From: a virus
Strand: one strand, 5' to 3'
Virus record (IMG/VR): IMGVR_UViG_3300043411_001575
Coordinates: 62,001 to 126,000 of that record
Length of the DNA stretch: 64,000 nucleotides
Part shown: piece after piece, positions 48,919-55,784 of the stretch
Position numbering within the stretch: the stretch's first letter is position 1
Layout of the letters: each line of letters begins with the position of its first letter
Translations under genes and position numbers: made by a program
Notes under the pieces: generated by a model
What the model saw: only the letters and a program-made list of their open reading frames with translations
Database searches by the model: none
What the model was told of the DNA's origin: nothing

Positions 48919-49230
48919 ATGATTTACAAAAAAACACACTATGATAAAAAGGCTTTAAACAGCCACGTTTCAAAAATAAAAGATGCAGGAGGAAATGCAA
49001 TAGTAGATGGATTATCGGTTAGATATTTCTATCCATCCAATACCATTGGTGAAATTAGATTAAAGCATAAGAGTTGGAAGAAAACAGAAAGACAAGAAGT
49101 TTTGTTTATTGTTTTAGTTTCTGAAAAAGATAAAACGCCATACTATTCAGCAATGTATTTCCCGAAATGGGTTGAAATAGGAGGTGTTTATGGAAACAAA
49201 AATGACATAACAATAATCGAAAAGTTTTAA
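48919..49230 (+). CDS. Unknown 103-aa protein (HTH-tailed cassette)
   Basis: Alpha/beta protein (DKKALNSHVSKIKDAGGNAI, then VLFIVLVSEKDKTPYYSAMY). It is 2 nt from the HTH tail gene. Candidate anti-defence gene by position. Confidence 0.7.
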   Translation: MIYKKTHYDKKALNSHVSKIKDAGGNAIVDGLSVRYFYPSNTIGEIRLKHKSWKKTERQEVLFIVLVSEKDKTPYYSAMYFPKWVEIGGVYGNKNDITIIEKF

Positions 49231-49232
49231 CT

Positions 49233-49388
49233 ATGAAACTGTCTGTAACAGAATATGCAAAACAGCTTGGCGTAACTCGTCAAGCCGTTTTGTTACAAAT
49301 TAAAGAAAAAAGGTTGCCTAAAAATGTGAAGGTTGAAAAAATCGGAAATACTTATTCTTTAACTGTGGGTGGGCAAAAAAGAAAATAA
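49233..49388 (+). CDS. Small HTH protein, tail gene
   Basis: 51 aa, MKLSVTEYAKQLGVTRQAV ..., close to 18918 and 41422. Its cassette start (GTTAGCAAAG) matches its end (TTTGCTAACG). Confidence 0.82.
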   Translation: MKLSVTEYAKQLGVTRQAVLLQIKEKRLPKNVKVEKIGNTYSLTVGGQKRK

Positions 49389-49400
49389 ATGGTTTTGGAA

Positions 49401-49501
49401 TGTTTGCTAACGTATGGTGCTATGAGCAGGTTTGCCTTGCAGAAATGTTCAAATTTAGCACTAATGTTATTGGCAAACTTGCTTATAGCACGTGTTAGCG
49501 G
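49401..49501 (+). repeat. attC-like site 47
   Basis: TGCTAACGTATGGTGCTATGAGCAGGTTTGCC and GGCAAACTTGCTTATAGCACGTGTTAGC. Confidence 0.87.
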
Positions 49502-49533
49502 TAGTTTATTTTTCAAAAATTAAAATTAAAAAT

Positions 49534-49992
49534 ATGGGAACACAAGTAGTAGGAGAAAGTAACAGCGTTGAGTATAGCACTCCGTTGAAAATAGTACAGC
49601 CATTGATAAACGAATTTGGCTTAACAAGAGATGTTTGTGCAAGTGAATTAAACCACAAACTACCCGATTATTGGACAAAAGAAGATAATTCACTTGCTAT
49701 GAATTGGAAAGGTAATTGTTGGATGAACCCACCATTTAGCAGAGATTTGAATAAGTGGGTAAAGAAAGCGTGTAATGATGCTGAAAGGTTTGGAGGAACG
49801 AAAGTTTGTTTAATACCTGTAAGAAGCAATACAAAATGGTGGGCGGAAGTTTGTGTAAAAGCAGAAATTCGTTTTATCAATGGCGAAGTAAATTTTAATG
49901 ATGAAGAACGTGGACTTTGGTTGCCGATGTGTATTATCATTTTCGGTGAGAAGGCAAAGGTTGGCACGTTCTCTGTCTTAAATTACCGCTAA
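49534..49992 (+). CDS. Phage-type DNA N6-adenine methyltransferase
   Basis: VEYSTPLKIVQPLINEFGLT, then DVCASELNHKLPDYW and NCWMNPPFSRDLNKWVKKA fit the phage Dam family (DNA N-6-adenine-methyltransferase). NPPF is motif IV. IPVRSNTKWWAE and FINGEVNF follow as usual. 152 aa, normal for the family. Stop is in R''. Confidence 0.9.
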   Translation: MGTQVVGESNSVEYSTPLKIVQPLINEFGLTRDVCASELNHKLPDYWTKEDNSLAMNWKGNCWMNPPFSRDLNKWVKKACNDAERFGGTKVCLIPVRSNTKWWAEVCVKAEIRFINGEVNFNDEERGLWLPMCIIIFGEKAKVGTFSVLNYR

Positions 49993-50066
49993 CGTTTTGC
50001 AGCTAACAGAAGGCGGCTTTTTAGCAAACTTAGTACTTGCCGCTTTTTGTTAGCTGCTGTTAGTGG
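49985..50066 (+). repeat. attC-like site 48
   Basis: CGCTAACGTTTTGCAGCTAACAGAAGGCGGC and GCCGCTTTTTGTTAGCTGCTGTTAGTGG. Confidence 0.86.
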
Positions 50067-50120
50067 ACTGTTAAATTATTAAAAAAGAAAAAAGGAGGGG
50101 TGCGAGGGCATCTAAACATA

Positions 50121-50957
50121 ATGGACAAGAAGAAACTTTTAATTGCTTTTAGTGGTGGAGAAACATCTGCATTTATGGCTCAATGGTTATGGAAACATAA
50201 ACAAGGTGAATACGAAATGTTATTTGCTTTTGCTAATACTGGGGTTGAGAATGAAGAAACTTTAAACTTTGTGCATAAATGCGAAGTTGAATTTGGTATA
50301 AATGTTAATTGGTTGGAAGCAGTAATAGACCAAGAGAAAGGGAAAGGCACAAGGCATAAGATTGTTGATTACAAAACAGCAAGTAGAAACGGACAACCAT
50401 TTGAGGAACTGATAAAGAAATACGGTTTACCAAACCAACAGCGATTTCACTGCACAAGGGAGTTAAAAAATAATACATTGATTTCATTTGCAAAAAGTAT
50501 TTGGGGAAAGGAAAAGTATTATTTAGCAATAGGAATTAGAGTAGATGAATTTGATAGGATGAATGATAAATTTAAAGAGTTGAGAATTGTTTATCCGTTA
50601 ATTTCAGAAATTCCAATGACAAAGCCAAAGATTAATTTTTGGTGGAAACAACAACCGTTTAGATTAGAATTAAAAGGTTATCAAGGGAATTGTGTTACTT
50701 GCTACAAAAAAAGTGATAAAAAATTGTTTCAGATAGCTAAAGAAAATCCAAGTGCATTTGATTTCTTTGATAGAATGGAAGAACAATATGGAGAAGGTAA
50801 GTATCAATTTTTTAGGCAGAACCGAACAGCTAAACAAATTATGGAACAAGCTAAAGAATGGAATGGCAATGTAACCGATGACGCACAAAATGTTACAATA
50901 CAAACAGATTTATTTAGCGAAAGTTGTGAAGCATTTACAAGCGATTGCGGTGTTTAA
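50121..50957 (+). CDS. PAPS-reductase / PP-loop ATPase-like protein
   Basis: LLIAFSGGETSAFMAQWL carries the PP-loop SGGxTS near residue 10; FANTGVENEETLNFV, then RFHCTREL and IGIRVDEFDRM fit the PAPS reductase/sulfotransferase fold. A C-terminal GNCVTCYKKSDKK adds a Cys pair. Such proteins adenylate or reduce sulfur compounds. Phage copies and DndC share the fold, so a DNA modification role is possible. 278 aa; ATG 50121 chosen. Confidence 0.85.
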   Translation: MDKKKLLIAFSGGETSAFMAQWLWKHKQGEYEMLFAFANTGVENEETLNFVHKCEVEFGINVNWLEAVIDQEKGKGTRHKIVDYKTASRNGQPFEELIKKYGLPNQQRFHCTRELKNNTLISFAKSIWGKEKYYLAIGIRVDEFDRMNDKFKELRIVYPLISEIPMTKPKINFWWKQQPFRLELKGYQGNCVTCYKKSDKKLFQIAKENPSAFDFFDRMEEQYGEGKYQFFRQNRTAKQIMEQAKEWNGNVTDDAQNVTIQTDLFSESCEAFTSDCGV

Positions 50958-51031
50958 CCTTTTCACAGTTTTGAAAAAACTGAAAGAGTGCGTGGGCTTT
51001 TTCTTTTTTAATAATTTAATTGCCACTAACG
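50957..51031 (+). repeat. Repeated cassette-end module, second copy
   Basis: Same sequence as 27770-27841, with the CAGTTTT/AAAACTG hairpin and GTGCGTGGGCTTTTTC before R''. The two cassettes carry different genes. Confidence 0.65.
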
Positions 51032-51156
51032 GTTCGCAGGTATATTTAGTTGCGGACTTAGTAACACAAAACTTTAAATTTAGAAGAAATGAAGAAAGAA
51101 GAACAAAACTCGAATGAACCACAAAAACCGCAATTGAATATACCTGCTGTTAGTTG
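51020..51156 (+). repeat. attC-like site 49
   Basis: CACTAACGGTTCGCAGGTATATTTAGTTGCGG and CCGCAATTGAATATACCTGCTGTTAGTTG. Confidence 0.85.
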
Positions 51157-51445
51157 CAGTGTTGTTCATTGCAAGAAAGCACCTTATGATGTTTATATTG
51201 GAAGACCAAGCAAATGGGGTAATCCATTCACACACATAAAAGACGGTAAAACACTTGCAAAACATATTGTAGGTAGTAGAGATGAAGCAGTCGAAGCATA
51301 TCTTGAATGGATTACCAACGGAGAAGGTAAACATTTGATGAGTGATTTACACGAATTGAAAGATAAGGTGCTTGGTTGTTGGTGTCATCCACAATCTTGT
51401 CACGGAGATGTACTTTCGGAGTTGGTTGCTAAACATTGCAACTAA
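51089..51445 (+). CDS. DUF4326-family protein
   Basis: VVHCKKAPYDVYIGRPSKWG, then GNPFTH, RDEAVEAYLEWI and LGCWCHPQSCHGDVLSEL fit DUF4326, a small Cys/His-containing family of unknown function common in phages. It starts in attC 49 and crosses the core as Val (IPAVSCS). The stop is in R''. Confidence 0.87.
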   Translation: MKKEEQNSNEPQKPQLNIPAVSCSVVHCKKAPYDVYIGRPSKWGNPFTHIKDGKTLAKHIVGSRDEAVEAYLEWITNGEGKHLMSDLHELKDKVLGCWCHPQSCHGDVLSELVAKHCN

Positions 51446-51571
51446 CGTTTTGCAGGTATATTTAGTGCCGAATTTAAAAACGAAAAATATGAATTTTATA
51501 CAAAAGTTATTTAAAAGCAGAAAGGTTAATGAACCGATGAACTCGGCATTGAATATACCTGTTGTTATACC
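51436..51571 (+). repeat. attC-like site 50
   Basis: AACTAACGTTTTGCAGGTATATTTAGTGCCG and CGGCATTGAATATACCTGTTGTTATACC. Confidence 0.86.
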
Positions 51572-51791
51572 TCGTTTATCTTCTGATTGGATAAAATTTG
51601 AGGATGAAAAACCACCACACGAAGTAGTATTAGCTGCTTGCGATACTTATGATTGTGGATGGACTATGGATACTGTTTGGTGGTATGAAGATAAGCAATG
51701 TTGGATGGTTACTGGTGCAGTTAAAAGTACAGAAGCACATTTACCATACACACATTGGCGTAAATTACCACCATTTCCAAATGAGGTATAA
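51489..51791 (+). CDS. DUF551-like protein
   Basis: DWIKFEDEKPPHEVVLAACD ... and PYTHWRKLPPFP resemble the DUF551 layout of 20878, but with Y-T-H-W-R. Starts in attC 50 and crosses the core as Val (PVVIPR). Stop is in R''. Function unknown. Confidence 0.74.
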   Translation: MNFIQKLFKSRKVNEPMNSALNIPVVIPRLSSDWIKFEDEKPPHEVVLAACDTYDCGWTMDTVWWYEDKQCWMVTGAVKSTEAHLPYTHWRKLPPFPNEV

Positions 51792-51918
51792 CGTATTGGT
51801 GCTATACGAAGGAGGCGATTATTAGCACTAAATTTGATGCGGAGTACAAATGTTTGTTTAACCACAAATGTTTCTGCGGAGTACCAAACCGCCTCTTTTG
51901 TATAGCACGTGTTATACG
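51784..51918 (+). repeat. attC-like site 51
   Basis: GTATAACGTATTGGTGCTATACGAAGGAGGCG and CGCCTCTTTTGTATAGCACGTGTTATACG. Confidence 0.88.
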
Positions 51919-51978
51919 CTGGCACGGTTGATTAAACGAGAAACTTAAATTGAAACACAAAACAAAATTTTTATTAAA

Positions 51979-52764
51979 ATGAGCGAGGGCAAAAAAGAAA
52001 TATTATTAGGAGATTGTTTGGAACTTATGAAGGATATACCAAACGGAAGTATTGATATGATACTTTGTGATTTACCATACGGAACAACTGCTTGTAAATG
52101 GGATAGTGTAATACCTTTTGAACCACTTTGGAAAGAATATGAAAGGATTATAAAGACCAATGGTGCTATTTTATTGTTTGGAACACAACCATTCACAACA
52201 GAACTAATATTGAGCAATAGAAAATTGTTTAAGTATGATATGGTTTGGTGCAAAGACAAACCTGCTGACTTCGGAAATGGCAATATAAAACCATTAAGAT
52301 ACCACGAAACAATTTGTGTATTTTATACCAAAACGCCAACATACAATAAGCAATTTGAAAGCAGAAAAGGAACTGGCTATTCAAGGGCTAAATATCCTGT
52401 AAATTACATAAACAATTCAGAGCATAAATTTGGAATGAAAGATGGTTCTTTTGATTATGCAAATAAAGACAGAATGATTGGAACTGTAATAGATATTACA
52501 ACTGGTGCAAGAGGTAGCATAAAACACCCAACAGTAAAGCCCGTTCCTTTATTTGAACATTTAATCAAAACATATACCAACGAAGGTGAATTGGTTTTAG
52601 ATAATACAGCAGGAAGCGGAACAACTGCAATTGCTTGTTTGAATACTAAAAGGCAATTTATAGTAATGGAAAAAGAACAAAAGTATTACGATATGATTTT
52701 AAAAAGGGTGGGAGATTTTAATAAAAATTTTGAACCGCAAACTCTCTTTGGAAACGAAATGTAG
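51979..52764 (+). CDS. DNA methyltransferase, beta class (CDLPYGTT)
   Basis: ILLGDCLELMKDIPNGSIDM then LCDLPYGTTACKWD; AdoMet motif LDNTAGSGTTAIAC. It has its own ATG about 65 nt after the core, unlike most CDLPY relatives. The recognition region spans about 120-200 (TGYSRAKYPVNYINNSEH). 261 aa. Confidence 0.89.
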   Translation: MSEGKKEILLGDCLELMKDIPNGSIDMILCDLPYGTTACKWDSVIPFEPLWKEYERIIKTNGAILLFGTQPFTTELILSNRKLFKYDMVWCKDKPADFGNGNIKPLRYHETICVFYTKTPTYNKQFESRKGTGYSRAKYPVNYINNSEHKFGMKDGSFDYANKDRMIGTVIDITTGARGSIKHPTVKPVPLFEHLIKTYTNEGELVLDNTAGSGTTAIACLNTKRQFIVMEKEQKYYDMILKRVGDFNKNFEPQTLFGNEM

Positions 52765-52768
52765 TGCT

Positions 52769-52898
52769 TGCGTATAACGGTATCGGGCTTGGCGAAGTGG
52801 CTGAACCGAATGTTTGATAGAAGCACAAAACTTAATAATTAAAAACGAATGATTGATAGAATTACTGAACAGCCATTTTGCCAAACCCGTGTTATGTG
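52769..52898 (+). repeat. attC-like site 52
   Basis: GTATAACGGTATCGGGCTTGGCGAAGTGGCTG and CAGCCATTTTGCCAAACCCGTGTTATG. Confidence 0.88.
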
Positions 52899-53643
52899 CA
52901 GGGCGGTTGATAACCTTGAACTCCTTTTGTCGCAACCTGATGAAAGTGTAGATTTGATTTACTGTGATATTCTTTATGGAACGGGTAGGAATTTCGGTGA
53001 TTACCAAGACTTAAAACCAATTAGAAGCGAAATAGAAAGCCACTACCTACCAAGACTTATTGAAATGAAACGAGTTTTAAAAAGTACAGGTAGTATTTAT
53101 TTGCAAATGGATACACGAATAAACCATTGGATGCGCATTTTGATGGATGATGTTTTTGGGTATGAAAATTTCCGCAATGAAATAGTATTTGGATATAATG
53201 GGGGTGGTGTTTCAAAGAATTGTTATCCTAAAAAACACGACATAATCTTGTTTTATTCTGTTAGTGATAAATACTATTTTAATAACGAAAAGAAACCATA
53301 CTCCGCTTTAAGTTCACAAAACTTATTGTGGAAACATAGGAATAAAAAAAGACTTGATGAACTTAATGATGGCACACCTGTAACCGATGTATGGACTGAT
53401 TTGAAGTTTAAAATAAATTACCAAGAGGAAGAATATACAGGATATGCTACCCAAAAAACAAAAGAATTATTGAGCCGTATTGTTTTAGCTTCCACAAATG
53501 AAGGCGATACAGTTGCAGATTATTATTTAGGTAGTGGCACAACGGCAGTAGTTTGTAAGGAACTGAACCGAAATTTTATAGGTTGCGATATTAATCCAAA
53601 AGCTATTGAAATAACAAATGCTCGTTTAGATGCACTTTCGTAG
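52849..53643 (+). CDS. DNA methyltransferase, beta class (CDILYGTG)
   Basis: Same subfamily as 22314: YCDILYGTGRNFGDYQDLK and ADYYLGSGTTAVV. The first 60 and last 75 residues nearly match, while the middle (GYNGGGVSKNCYPKKHDIIL) differs. Last cassette gene before the recombinase. Start in attC 52 or at the core ATG. 264 aa. Confidence 0.87.
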   Translation: MIDRITEQPFCQTRVMCRAVDNLELLLSQPDESVDLIYCDILYGTGRNFGDYQDLKPIRSEIESHYLPRLIEMKRVLKSTGSIYLQMDTRINHWMRILMDDVFGYENFRNEIVFGYNGGGVSKNCYPKKHDIILFYSVSDKYYFNNEKKPYSALSSQNLLWKHRNKKRLDELNDGTPVTDVWTDLKFKINYQEEEYTGYATQKTKELLSRIVLASTNEGDTVADYYLGSGTTAVVCKELNRNFIGCDINPKAIEITNARLDALS

Positions 53644-53646
53644 CTT

Positions 53647-53661
53647 TGCACATAACGTGTA
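53647..53661 (+). repeat. attC-like site 53, left half only (right end of array)
   Basis: TGCACATAACG complements the cassette start GTTATGTGCA at 52891, but no right arm or core follows. Confidence 0.75.
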
Positions 53662-53702
53662 TTTAATGGAATGGAGTGTCAAAATCAATTAGTTACATAA
53701 TA

Positions 53703-54572
53703 ATGGAAGATAAAATTAACAAATTAAGGAGGGAGTTATCCATAAGGAAATATGCTCCTAATACAGTTGAAACATATTGTTCATGTCTTAAAGTTATTTT
53801 TAGTAAATGTGGAATTAATCCAAGTATTGATTCTTTAAAGTCATATTTATTAACTATTGAAAATAGAAACTACCATAAACAAATAGTCGCTACATTCAGA
53901 AACTACTCTGAATTTGTATTAGGTATTAAATTATCTTTAAACGATGTTCCTTATCCTAGAAAACAAGAAAGTTTGCCTGAAATATATTCAGTTGAAGAGG
54001 TTTCTAAATTAATTAATATTCCTAAAAATTTAAAACATCAATCTATAATTTTTTTATTGTATGGATGTGGACTTAGAGTTAGTGAATTAATTAATTTAAA
54101 ATTAACTGATATAGATAGTGATAGAATGGTTGTTAACATCCGAAAAGCAAAAGGAAATAAGGACAGGCAAATAATGTTGGATGAATCTTTACTTAAATTA
54201 CTTCGTGATTATTACACTGAATATAAACCAATAAATTATTTATTCAATGGTCAAAAAAAAGACCAATATAGTGACAGGTCTGTAAATGAACTTCTTAAAT
54301 ATTGGTCTAAAAAAGCAGGTATAAAAAAACATATTCATGCTCATTTATTAAGGCATTCATTCGCTACCCATCTTTTAGATGCAGGAATAGACATGGCTAT
54401 AATTCAAAAGTTATTAGGTCATTCAAACATAAAAACAACGCAAATTTATGCAAAAATTTCAACCAAATTAATATCTCAAATTAAATCTCCATTATCAAAC
54501 ATTAAAATCAATTCAAATGAAAAATCTAGTAATATTATTCCTTTGTGGAATTCTGATAGGTTTCCAAACTAA
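53703..54572 (+). CDS. Tyrosine recombinase (Xer/integrase type)
   Basis: 289 aa. The N-terminal SAM-like core-binding domain is followed by the catalytic domain. Residues visible: R125 (GCGLRVSEL), K150 (AKGNKDR), H214 and R217 (HAHLLRHSF), H240 (LGHSN) and nucleophile Y249 (TTQIY). It ends ISQIKSPLSNI, like IntI and Bacteroidota integrases. The extra helix segment that marks IntI before the HxxR motif is missing. ATG 53703 is chosen over GTG 53676. It is the obvious candidate to act on the array. Confidence 0.92.
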   Translation: MEDKINKLRRELSIRKYAPNTVETYCSCLKVIFSKCGINPSIDSLKSYLLTIENRNYHKQIVATFRNYSEFVLGIKLSLNDVPYPRKQESLPEIYSVEEVSKLINIPKNLKHQSIIFLLYGCGLRVSELINLKLTDIDSDRMVVNIRKAKGNKDRQIMLDESLLKLLRDYYTEYKPINYLFNGQKKDQYSDRSVNELLKYWSKKAGIKKHIHAHLLRHSFATHLLDAGIDMAIIQKLLGHSNIKTTQIYAKISTKLISQIKSPLSNIKINSNEKSSNIIPLWNSDRFPN

Positions 54573-54633
54573 GACCAAAAAGCAATTTAACTTTAAATCT
54601 CATTCAAAATTAACTAAAGCTGATTCCTAAAAC

Positions 54634-55395
54634 GTGCTAAAATTAGAAGATAAAGATTTCAATGACTATGTTACCCATCTTAGTGAATCAGGGTCAAGAT
54701 TTATTGTAGACGAAAAAAGGAACACTAAAAGTATAATTATTAGTGGAAAATATTTTGCATTTACAAAAAACAAAAACCATTTAGCTAAAGGTGAAGAAAA
54801 AAAAGAAATGTTATCTCTATTTAGTCAGGTAGGAAAATCTGTTTCAAACTACATAAAACTAAATGAGTTTGATGTAGAAAAAATAAAGCAGATTCATCCG
54901 CAAACTCAAGTTGACAGAAAAAAATATGAGAAGATGAAAGTAGGAGCTGAGTTCTTCTATGTTGATATTTCCCATTGTTTTTGGAGAATTGGTTTTTTAA
55001 AAGGATACATTAATCCAAAGCTATACAACAAAGTATTAAAGAACCCAAGTTTAAAGCAATTCAGGAACATGTCCCTTGCCATAATTAAAGCAGCTCGCTC
55101 TAGGTACTATTTTGATAATGGCAAACTAATAAATAAAGTTACTGAAGAAAGAACCCTGTGGGAGAATGTATATGATAACATCAGGTTCACCTGCTATAAC
55201 TTTTTAGGAGAAACAAAGAGTGTTGCAGGAAATAAATTCGTCGCTTACAAAACAGATGGTATAATGGTCACTAGACCCGCTTTAAAGAAGATTAAAGATG
55301 CTTTCACTGCGGCAGGATTCGAATACAAGGTTATCACCTGCTTTAAAGTTGATGATAAAAACTACTCTTATGGAGGTCTAATTAAGAAGATTTAG
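54634..55395 (+). CDS. DNA-polymerase-palm-like protein
   Basis: 253 aa, GTG start. FFYVDISHCFWRIGFLKGYI resembles family-B polymerase motif A (Asp then aromatic), and VAYKTDGIMVTRPAL resembles motif C (Tyr-x-x-Asp-Gly). KQFRNMSLAIIKAARSRYY between them recalls a fingers helix. No exonuclease domain is visible. It may be a minimal polymerase/primase-like enzyme or a degenerate relative. The assignment rests on motifs only. Confidence 0.6.
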   Translation: MLKLEDKDFNDYVTHLSESGSRFIVDEKRNTKSIIISGKYFAFTKNKNHLAKGEEKKEMLSLFSQVGKSVSNYIKLNEFDVEKIKQIHPQTQVDRKKYEKMKVGAEFFYVDISHCFWRIGFLKGYINPKLYNKVLKNPSLKQFRNMSLAIIKAARSRYYFDNGKLINKVTEERTLWENVYDNIRFTCYNFLGETKSVAGNKFVAYKTDGIMVTRPALKKIKDAFTAAGFEYKVITCFKVDDKNYSYGGLIKKI

Positions 55396-55427
55396 AATCA
55401 ATATCATTGTGCAAAAACTCCAAACAA

Positions 55428-55566
55428 GGGTATTTTTACCCCTGAAAACAAATTATTTTTACAAGTTATTAACAAATTATGTTAAAATGGTATTTTTACC
55501 ATATTTATCAATAGTTTCATCACCAAATGAAATACTAAAAACACATTAAAAACAGGTAACTTTACC
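55428..55566 (+). promoter_or_regulatory. Three GGTA-TACC palindromes
   Basis: GGGTATTTTTACCC (55428-55441), TGGTATTTTTACCA (55488-55501) and GGTAACTTTACC (55555-55566), centres about 60 and 66 bp apart. They look like operators or iterons upstream of a right-arm promoter. The 55396-55664 gap holds no ORF above 30 codons. Confidence 0.6.
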
Positions 55567-55594
55567 CCTAATTGTTAATATCTTTTAACTCACA

Positions 55595-55647
55595 ATTTTG
55601 GCACTTATCACAAAATACCTACATTTGTATTGTAATTAACGGTCAAA
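55595..55647 (+). promoter_or_regulatory. Promoter with CGGTCAAA element
   Basis: TTTTG at -33, 19 nt spacing, TACATTTG at 55620-55627, then 12 nt and CGGTCAAA at 55640-55647. Drives the right-arm block. Confidence 0.68.
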
Positions 55648-55664
55648 ATAAAACATAAGCCACC

Positions 55665-55766
55665 ATGAAAATAACTATTCAACTCTCAGATATGGTAACT
55701 ACCATAGAAAAGATACTAAACTTTGAAGATGTTATGGCAATGGCTCTAATGTACAATCCTAATTAA
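55665..55766 (+). CDS. Small 33-aa protein
   Basis: MKITIQLSDMVTTIEKILNF then EDVMAMALMYNPN. First ORF of the right-arm transcript, 18 nt before the next gene. A short leader peptide or real small protein. No family is recognised. Confidence 0.5.
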   Translation: MKITIQLSDMVTTIEKILNFEDVMAMALMYNPN

Positions 55767-55784
55767 ACAAATAAAAACAATAAT

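Larger units (their letters stand above)
15358..53654 (+). mobile_element. Integron-like cassette array, about 53 cassettes
   Basis: Repeated GTTRRRY cores alternate with genes, all in the same orientation. Each cassette begins with GTT plus 5-9 bases and ends with their reverse complement before ACG. Examples are GTTATAAGCC/GGCTTATAAC, GTTAGTGGCA/TGCCACTAAC and GTTATGGTTA/TAACCATAAC. The intervening palindromic sites are 65-140 bp, or 330-390 bp where a gene sits in the loop. About 38 kb in total. Confidence 0.93.

Noticed and set aside
18309-49388. Toxin-antitoxin cassettes
   Set aside because: Small gene plus DNA-binding gene fits in outline, but no toxin family is recognised and several cassettes have two or three small genes. 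Kept only as an alternative to the acr-aca-like reading.
15358-53654. CRISPR array
   Set aside because: Repeats vary in sequence, are palindromic and 65-390 bp long, and are separated by whole genes. No cas gene is present.
15358-53654. Restriction-modification island
   Set aside because: Many methylases, but no nuclease domain or specificity subunit is recognisable among the neighbours.
53676-53702. GTG start for the recombinase
   Set aside because: The extra nine codons read intergenic DNA after the last half site; ATG 53703 gives a standard integrase start.
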